A stretch of DNA of 64,000 nucleotides from the NCBI RefSeq assembly GCF_000026365.1, contig NC_012992.1:372001-436000 (forward strand), given 5' to 3'. The DNA is from Zygosaccharomyces rouxii (lineage: Eukaryota > Ascomycota > Saccharomycetes > Saccharomycetales > Saccharomycetaceae). The position numbers and the translations under genes are program-made. The notes under the pieces are model-generated. The model ran no database searches. It saw only the letters and a program-made list of their open reading frames with translations, and was not told the DNA's origin. Of this stretch, positions 58,387 to 64,000 are shown in pieces. How positions within the stretch are numbered: the first letter of the stretch is position 1; each line of letters starts with the position of its first letter.

Positions 58387-59199
58387 CTAGCTATTTCGTG
58401 GCAGTTGTACGATTTGTCGTAATAAGGAACTGTGATTTCGAAATTCTTGCTTGTAATAAGGTTTCTTGGGTCCCACGAAATGTAAGAGTTGGTAGTTTGG
58501 CGCCAGTTCATTTAGGCATAAGATGGTCGTAGTAAAAGGAGATGGAGCGATCTGCATCTTCTCTGCCTGGTTTTCTTTCAGCCTAACGAAATGGTAGTTA
58601 CTAAAACCTCGGGGCATTGGAGAACTGGAAAACAGCTGAAATTCAGGTAATCGGTAACAGTTCAAATGGATCGTTCTTGACTTGGTGAGATCATCATATT
58701 TCCTAACGAGACACCATAAAGTGGTAGTGTGTCTGTCAAACCACAAAGAATCCTTTGAATTCTGTTGTAAAGTAATGTACCCCAAACATTTCAGACTAGT
58801 GGTATTGAAGATGTGTAAATTGTCCAGAACCTCTTCTCCAACTAGAAGAAAGCCGAAGGACCAGATGACGTAAACTATGGAGATAACGAATTCGACTTGC
58901 AACACAACGGTTGAACTCTGCAATCCCTCATTGGAGTTGACAGCGTCACGGCAGACAAAATGATCAGAGTTCCAAATGACATCTATGGATAGGCCTTGGT
59001 CATGGTCATTGGTAACAAACACAGATATATTTTCTGGGTTCTTCAAATTCTCTTGACTCCAGGCGGCAATTACCACTGTTGACCCCTGTTCATTGATCAA
59101 CCTCGTAAATTCAAACCTATAGCCGCCAGAATCTTCTTGCAAGAGGTATAGAGTAAACCCTTGCTCGCTCCATAATGTAAAAATGTTAGCATCATTCAT
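58387..59199 (-). CDS. unrecognised 270-residue protein
   Basis: A clean 270-codon ATG-started frame that I cannot name. The sequence is rich in beta-forming and aromatic residues, with motifs such as DSLWFDRHTTTLWCLVRKYDD and VLDNLHIFNTTSLKCLGYI that resemble blades of a beta-propeller. A hydrophobic stretch VEFVISIVYVIWSFGFLLVG (about 103-122) could be a core strand pair or a weak membrane segment. No signal peptide. It stands between the G1 cyclin and BBP1, where S. cerevisiae has YPL256C-YPL255W with no gene between, so it was either lost there or is lineage-specific. Function unknown. Confidence 0.7.
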   Translation of the reverse strand: MNDANIFTLWSEQGFTLYLLQEDSGGYRFEFTRLINEQGSTVVIAAWSQENLKNPENISVFVTNDHDQGLSIDVIWNSDHFVCRDAVNSNEGLQSSTVVLQVEFVISIVYVIWSFGFLLVGEEVLDNLHIFNTTSLKCLGYITLQQNSKDSLWFDRHTTTLWCLVRKYDDLTKSRTIHLNCYRLPEFQLFSSSPMPRGFSNYHFVRLKENQAEKMQIAPSPFTTTILCLNELAPNYQLLHFVGPKKPYYKQEFRNHSSLLRQIVQLPRNS

Positions 59200-59388
59200 A
59201 GGCAGAAGCTTTTTATGCCTTTGTGTTTGTAGTCCTTTTCTCTTGTGCTTGATCCTTATTTGTTTTTGTTCATTGTTTTAGTGTTGAAAATCTTGTGAAG
59301 GGACCCAAAGTTTGGTCAACTTGAAGGTCAAAATGGTAAAATCGTTACTGAGACTCATTTGGAACCTTTAAGCATTGTTTTATGTGAA

Positions 59389-60477
59389 ATGTCAAGCGAG
59401 CAGGTGGATGAAAACACTAGTGGTGGGATTCATGGTCTTTATCGATGGACTATGGATGCCTTGTTTGGATCAAGAGTATCACCATCTCGAAAGTATAGAG
59501 AATTTGCACAAGACGATACCAATTATAAATCTAGAGATGAACTCTTCAAGGGTAGCTATAAGGATGGTAATAGCAGAGGTAGATCGAACTCTTGGAGTGG
59601 ACTAGATCCGAATTTTTACAGGCGACATGATTTACTACCGCTGGAAGAAAGTCAAAGTAGTAGCAAGAGCAGTCTAATGGATCCTGTTGATTTGCACCCA
59701 CGAGCGCCTGCTTCTCCTGTGTTAGATACTACAGATACTTTCGGCGCAAAGAAAGGCTCTTGGAGAAGAAGTGAATCTACCATTGAATTCAAATCACCGA
59801 GTGCTGATGATCCGGTGGTATCCAGACTTTTCGAAAAGAGGAAGCCAAGACATAAAGAGAACGTTATTACTCAAAGATTGGCACCACAGATTCCTGGTAA
59901 ATTTCCATCACCTGTAAAGGGCCCATCGTCGGATTATACATCAGAATACTTGGAAATCTTAAACCAATTGGATCGTAACGGTAGAGCATTGCAAGAAGTG
60001 AATAGAGGTCTATGGGAACGTTGTGAACAGCGTCAGCGTCAAGAAAAGTCGTATAGAGACAGTTATCGTGAAACTAGAGCTGAATTGATCAATGAATTGA
60101 AACAATCTCGTAAATTGTACGATAATTACTACAAACTTTATGGGAAATACCAACAGCTAAAGGCCATAAGCAAAGAAACACTAGATTTACAATCCAAAGT
60201 CAACAACTTAGAATCAGAACTGGTGGACACAGCAATTAAGAAGGAGAAGCAGATTCATGATTTACACAAGCAGCTCTTCCAAGCTGAACTTAGAGCTCAA
60301 GAAGCTGAATCCAGACGTCAACGTGATGCTATAGCATACGAGTCACGAATTGCAGATCTACAGAGGCAGTTGGAAAATCGTTATAGACCTTCTTCCCCAG
60401 TTTCGTATAGAGATCAATCTACACTTTCAGACTACAATGCGTCTGTGGATACACAATTCCTAAAGAACCTGGTCTAG
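59389..60477 (+). CDS. BBP1: spindle pole body protein Bbp1
   Basis: Spindle pole body component that with Mps2 anchors the duplicating pole in the nuclear envelope. Start at ATG 59389 gives 362 residues (385 in S. cerevisiae YPL255W); upstream the frame opens only with TTG. Conserved N-terminus GGIHGLYRWTMDALFGSRVSPS, then RSNSWSGLDPNF and IPGKFPSPVKGP. A long coiled coil spans about 200-345 (YRETRAELINELKQSRKLYDNYYKLYGKYQ). Conserved end TQFLKNLV resembles DTDYLKNI of yeast. Two upstream ATGs (59333, 12-codon frame; 59382, ATG-TGA) precede the start. It is upstream of HFI1 as in S. cerevisiae. Confidence 0.92.
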   Translation: MSSEQVDENTSGGIHGLYRWTMDALFGSRVSPSRKYREFAQDDTNYKSRDELFKGSYKDGNSRGRSNSWSGLDPNFYRRHDLLPLEESQSSSKSSLMDPVDLHPRAPASPVLDTTDTFGAKKGSWRRSESTIEFKSPSADDPVVSRLFEKRKPRHKENVITQRLAPQIPGKFPSPVKGPSSDYTSEYLEILNQLDRNGRALQEVNRGLWERCEQRQRQEKSYRDSYRETRAELINELKQSRKLYDNYYKLYGKYQQLKAISKETLDLQSKVNNLESELVDTAIKKEKQIHDLHKQLFQAELRAQEAESRRQRDAIAYESRIADLQRQLENRYRPSSPVSYRDQSTLSDYNASVDTQFLKNLV

Positions 60478-60863
60478 CCAAATGGAGTGCATGGTGGTGT
60501 CCATATGCGAAAGCTCAAATCTGACCGTTGATCGCCAATTGGTGTCAAATGTGCCTTCCACGGCTGAATTCCATCAATAATATTTACTATTGAGTGGTTC
60601 GTATTACATGATTTGGAATTTTCTAACATGTTGAGAAAGAATAGGCAAAACTATCAAGATGTTAAGATGAGCCATCAAGAGTGATTCAATAACCGGAGTT
60701 TTAAAGACGAGGTTTAAGGAACCTTTGGGAGTTTTCAAACGTCTTCCTAATTTTTCTCGAATCCCTTTTTTCTTTTGCTAGTTGAATTTACTTCAATTCT
60801 CATTTCTTTGGCATATTATTTTTATTCGAATCACTAAGATCAGAATCAAAAAATTGAAAAGAG
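60478..60863 (+). promoter_or_regulatory. BBP1 terminator / HFI1 promoter
   Basis: A 386-bp spacer between two genes on the same strand; T-rich near 60748-60830. No RNA gene or open frame worth calling. Confidence 0.5.
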
Positions 60864-62177
60864 ATGTCGTTGGTGAAGTCTCAAAGCAATGGCATTAGTT
60901 CGGAGGAATTGCGTAGAGAGCCATCCGCAGGCCCTATGTCTGAGAATGGCCCAGTGAAAAACCAAGGTGTACCAATGGCACCATCCTTATCTGATATTAC
61001 AAGGGAGAACTCAGACGCCCAACAACAACACCAACAGCAACCACAGATAGCACCATCTAATCAAAGAATTGATCTTTTAGGAGAATTTACGGGACTTCTC
61101 GGTAAGGAGAATTGGACCAAATATGCACAAGTAATTAGCTTATTCATATTGGGAAAACTATCGAGAAAAGAGCTCTGTAATGAATTGGATCTCTTATTTC
61201 AGCCTGCTGCCAATAGTGGTCCTAGTATGAGGCCTTCCCTGGTACGATTGCATAACCAATTGCTACTGGGGATTATGACCAATTCTCTGAAAAATTCTCC
61301 TTTAACTGGTAATGATAGTAGTTGGGGATTTGGTAATGGTAATGCTGGTGGTAGTAAGATGAAGCGTATCAATAAGCATAACTCACAAATTGAGACTTAT
61401 AAAAAGATTGTCATGTCACTTCCGATTAAGGATAGGCAAAGACTTAAGGGAATCACTAAGGAAGCAGGCAAAAGAGGATTTGTACTTTGTTCAGTTTTGC
61501 AAGCTCGTTTGACTAACATACCTAAAATTCCCATCGTAATTAATCCGGAAACATTGAAAAGGGTTAAGAGTAATAATTTAAAGACACCATTGGAGTGGTC
61601 GCAAGATATTATGACTGGATTCAATGCACCACTGGCTACCGATAATTATTCTTTACCAGATACCGAATCGCTTTTCCTAAGGATGGTGGGGATCGCTCGT
61701 GAGCATGGGCTAGTGGGTGCTGTAGACACAGGTTGTGTGGAGCTACTCTCGTTGGCATTGGATAATTATTTAAAAGATATTATCGAATCTGCTGTTGATA
61801 CTGTAAGATATCGTAGAAAGAGGTATTCTGAGTTTTACGACATTGGAGAGAATGGCATGTACGAACCAGTGTCAAAGGATTCGTCAATCGAAGAGCTAGA
61901 CAATAGGGAAAAACCAAAGACCTTATCTCTGAGTAATGAAGACCTTCACGAATGTTTTACACTCTTCCCTAATTTGGTGGAGCCTATGGGATCAGTTGTT
62001 GGATTGCCCATAGTAGGACTTGTCAATGATGATGAATTGGTGGCCACTAAAAGCAGCATCGATGATTTACCAGATTTCGCACAAGATAGACCAATTTTTA
62101 CGCCATTAGATGAAAGAAATGTAGGGACAAGGGAAGAATTAAATTGGTTGATCAAGGACATTTTGACGGAAGAGTGA
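60864..62177 (+). CDS. HFI1: SAGA core subunit Hfi1 (Ada1)
   Basis: Structural subunit of the SAGA coactivator with a histone-fold (SAGA-Tad1) domain that pairs with Taf12. The 437 residues (488 in S. cerevisiae YPL254W) start with a disordered Q/S-rich region, then the conserved RIDLLGEFTGLLGKENWTKY and FILGKLSRKELCNELDLLF (about 70-115). A second block GLVGAVDTGCVELLSLALDNYLKDIIESAVD with YRRKRYSEFYD (about 280-330) is the histone-fold part. Conserved end REELNWLIKDILTEE. Gene order BBP1-HFI1-CIK1/VIK1 equals YPL255W-YPL254W-YPL253C. Confidence 0.95.
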   Translation: MSLVKSQSNGISSEELRREPSAGPMSENGPVKNQGVPMAPSLSDITRENSDAQQQHQQQPQIAPSNQRIDLLGEFTGLLGKENWTKYAQVISLFILGKLSRKELCNELDLLFQPAANSGPSMRPSLVRLHNQLLLGIMTNSLKNSPLTGNDSSWGFGNGNAGGSKMKRINKHNSQIETYKKIVMSLPIKDRQRLKGITKEAGKRGFVLCSVLQARLTNIPKIPIVINPETLKRVKSNNLKTPLEWSQDIMTGFNAPLATDNYSLPDTESLFLRMVGIAREHGLVGAVDTGCVELLSLALDNYLKDIIESAVDTVRYRRKRYSEFYDIGENGMYEPVSKDSSIEELDNREKPKTLSLSNEDLHECFTLFPNLVEPMGSVVGLPIVGLVNDDELVATKSSIDDLPDFAQDRPIFTPLDERNVGTREELNWLIKDILTEE

Positions 62178-62419
62178 TCGTCATGCTGGCACATGCAACG
62201 AATCTTTTTGACTTTACTGTTCTAAACTCACAAATAGTAATGAAAAACAATAAAATAAAAATTAAAAAAATAAAGTTGATCTTTTCTTACCTTCAAAAAT
62301 CATTATCAGTTTCCCTTAAAACAATATGCTTTTCCTTTTAGTACTTTTTGTGTTTAAGTTGTATCATTAATATCATTATACAAGTAGCTACTGGGCACTT
62401 TGCCGCTGTGAATCTATAA

Positions 62420-64000
62420 TTATATCGATCTCCTACCATTTTTCAAATTTTTCATTTTGGAGATCCTATTTGACAGGTCCAGTAACGATCTATAGTTATA
62501 CTTGTCATTCAGATTGAACCAAAGACAAGATTTGGTATCTAATAGGAGTTTTTTGAATATGAGACTTATTGGGGATTTCATTGTTTGACCTGGGCTTACC
62601 ACATTATCTAGGATGGAAATCATTCTGGAATCACAGACTTCTAGGAAATAAAAATCTATAGGTTTACCTTCTAATTTAGAATCTCCTACCATTGGAGTCA
62701 GTTGAAATTTAACAACGCCAATCCCGGAAGAGACGCGTGGAGTCTCTTGTAGTATGCTAGACGGCAGATCTTCAGCACCATTCTTTATTCTTATAACGCA
62801 TGAATCTATTTCAATGGAATCTTTTTCGATCTTTAATTCAATTTCTTTATCATCTTTTGAAGCATCTTGTGAAAGCATATCTTGGGACGGCATTTCTTCT
62901 GATAGGAAAACATATTGTAAATCGATATGGTAATGTGGCAGACATTTATCGCATAGAAAGTTCAATAGGGCAAATCGAAGACTAGTCCAAGGTTTACTAC
63001 TCACAGATATTAGGTTGAAATTTATACCTCTCCCCAAACACATATCATGGTACATTTCGTATTCCTGGAACAACATTTCTTTTTCGTCCATTAGTATAGA
63101 GGGAACGATCCTGTTGAAAGAATAAGTATCATCTACGCATCTTTTGGCGTAATCCACTTCGCAATCTTGGAACTCACCTGTCACATATGCGAATCTACGA
63201 ATTTGTCCCTTCATCTCATCGATTGAATTTTCCAATTTTCTTCTACGCAGTTGTTCTTGTTCCATCTTGTCAAATTTACTGTTATAAAATTTTTCCTCCC
63301 TATGAGCCAATTCTTGAACATCTTGTGTCTTCCTATCTTCTAACTCGTATTCTATTAAAAGGGTATCTACTTCCTCCTTCAATGGTTTATTATGCTCTTC
63401 AATTTCCAGAATTTTTTGTTCAATTTGAACGACTCCATCTTCCAATTCTCTACAATCTTTATCACATGTTTCCATCTTTTGAACTAACGATTGATGTTGA
63501 GAGTCTAAATCTTGTTTCTTGTTCTTTAATTCAGTTTGTTCTTTGATTAATTCATCCATTGGACCCGCCTTTAGGGATTTAAATTTTTCCAGTTCTTGAT
63601 CTAACTCTTTAGAGTATTCATTGCATCTATCCTGGTTTTGCTTCCGTAATTCTTGCCATTTCTCCTCTACTTGAGCCATTTCCGTTTTCAACTGTCGTAT
63701 TTCTTGTTCAATTTTTTCATCAGGTTTTAAGTTTTCCAATTGTAACAATTGCTTCTCCCATTTCAACCGCCTGTCATCTTGTTCCTTACGCAATTGGGTT
63801 TCTAGTTCTTGTAATTCTACAGACCATTTCAAATGTAAATTGGAAATATTCATCTCTTCATTCCGCCTTAACATTTCAATTTCACCTTCTTTCAAATCCA
63901 ACTGTGATACTTGTTGACTTAACTCCTTCTGTAATTCAGAGCACATGGTAATTCTTTTCGAAATTGCATACTGAATGTCAGGCAACTGCCTCTCCCTTAT
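62420..64000 (-). CDS. CIK1/VIK1: kinesin-associated protein Cik1/Vik1, 5'-truncated by window
   Basis: Partner of the minus-end kinesin Kar3 in karyogamy and mitosis. 527 codons are visible; the frame is still open at the window edge and no family-like start is present, so the N-terminus lies beyond 64000. The visible part is a long coiled coil (E/K/Q-rich heptads over about 230 residues) and then the motor-homology domain (from about ENSIDEMKGQIRRFAYVTGE), which has a kinesin-like fold without an ATP-binding P-loop. It is the single gene at the joint position of VIK1 (YPL253C) and CIK1 (YMR198W). The C-terminus ends KMKNLKNGRRSI. Confidence 0.9.
   Translation of the reverse strand: MRERQLPDIQYAISKRITMCSELQKELSQQVSQLDLKEGEIEMLRRNEEMNISNLHLKWSVELQELETQLRKEQDDRRLKWEKQLLQLENLKPDEKIEQEIRQLKTEMAQVEEKWQELRKQNQDRCNEYSKELDQELEKFKSLKAGPMDELIKEQTELKNKKQDLDSQHQSLVQKMETCDKDCRELEDGVVQIEQKILEIEEHNKPLKEEVDTLLIEYELEDRKTQDVQELAHREEKFYNSKFDKMEQEQLRRRKLENSIDEMKGQIRRFAYVTGEFQDCEVDYAKRCVDDTYSFNRIVPSILMDEKEMLFQEYEMYHDMCLGRGINFNLISVSSKPWTSLRFALLNFLCDKCLPHYHIDLQYVFLSEEMPSQDMLSQDASKDDKEIELKIEKDSIEIDSCVIRIKNGAEDLPSSILQETPRVSSGIGVVKFQLTPMVGDSKLEGKPIDFYFLEVCDSRMISILDNVVSPGQTMKSPISLIFKKLLLDTKSCLWFNLNDKYNYRSLLDLSNRISKMKNLKNGRRSI

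Overview
The window is nuclear DNA from a budding yeast of the family Saccharomycetaceae: compact mostly intronless genes, a few short introns near the 5' ends of genes, nuclear tRNA genes identical or almost identical to those of Saccharomyces cerevisiae, and proteins that are nearly all recognisable 1:1 relatives of S. cerevisiae proteins. Gene order interleaves pairs of S. cerevisiae chromosome segments that arose by whole-genome duplication (for example YGL062W/YBR218C, YGL061C, YBR217W, YBR216C/YGL060W, YBR215W, YGL059W, YGL058W, YGL057C, YGL056C, YGL055W, YBR213W, YBR212W, YBR211C, YGL054C). That is the pattern of a lineage that did not undergo the duplication. A Zygosaccharomyces/Torulaspora-type species is my best guess from protein similarity; the exact species is not determined.

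Layout. 0-5.2 kb: MSS4, an unrecognised 410-codon gene, a small CYSTM-type tail-anchored protein and an intron-containing tRNA-Ile(UAU). 5.2-30 kb: a collinear block with PYC, DUO1, ATG12, YBP1/2, HPC2, PKP2, RAD6, GEP7, SDS23, OLE1, MET8, NGR1, tRNA-Val, AME1 and ERV14. 30.5-38.8 kb: tRNA-Glu, the cell-wall sensor SLG1/WSC1, CUB1, DOT5, APM1, EST3 and tRNA-Asp. 39-43.4 kb: a second CYSTM protein, an intron-containing tRNA-Trp, a 2-isopropylmalate synthase, URM1 and NAS2. 43.7-64 kb: TOM40, MED9/CSE2, ERG2, NRM1, LRO1, ATG3, RAD14, VPS27, ROT1, a G1 cyclin (CLN1/2), an unrecognised 270-codon gene, BBP1, HFI1 and the 5'-truncated CIK1/VIK1, which runs off the right edge.

Several genes need more than a simple ORF. 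EST3 requires a +1 programmed ribosomal frameshift at CTT-A-GTT (38399-38405). HPC2, RAD6 and RAD14 each have a short 5' intron, with first exons of 13, 42 and 27 nt. For OLE1, MET8, NGR1, ERV14, DUO1, SDS23, GEP7, LRO1 and BBP1 the first ATG that agrees with the family lies inside the longest open frame, because the frame is open further upstream only from non-ATG codons.

Functional themes: pyruvate use (PYC, PKP2), lipid and sterol synthesis (OLE1, LRO1, ERG2, MSS4), ubiquitin and ubiquitin-like systems (RAD6, ATG12, ATG3, URM1, VPS27, NAS2), kinetochore and spindle pole (DUO1, AME1, BBP1, CIK1/VIK1), G1 transcription (CLN1/2, NRM1), secretory pathway (ERV14, APM1, ROT1) and cell-wall sensing (SLG1). 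No transposon, CRISPR array, prophage or bacterial-type operon was seen. The most notable non-coding structures are a four-copy TTAGGG-type (Tbf1-like) array at about 21-bp spacing between SLG1 and CUB1, an imperfect 42-bp inverted repeat in the SDS23-OLE1 interval, and an 18-bp perfect palindrome in the PYC upstream region.
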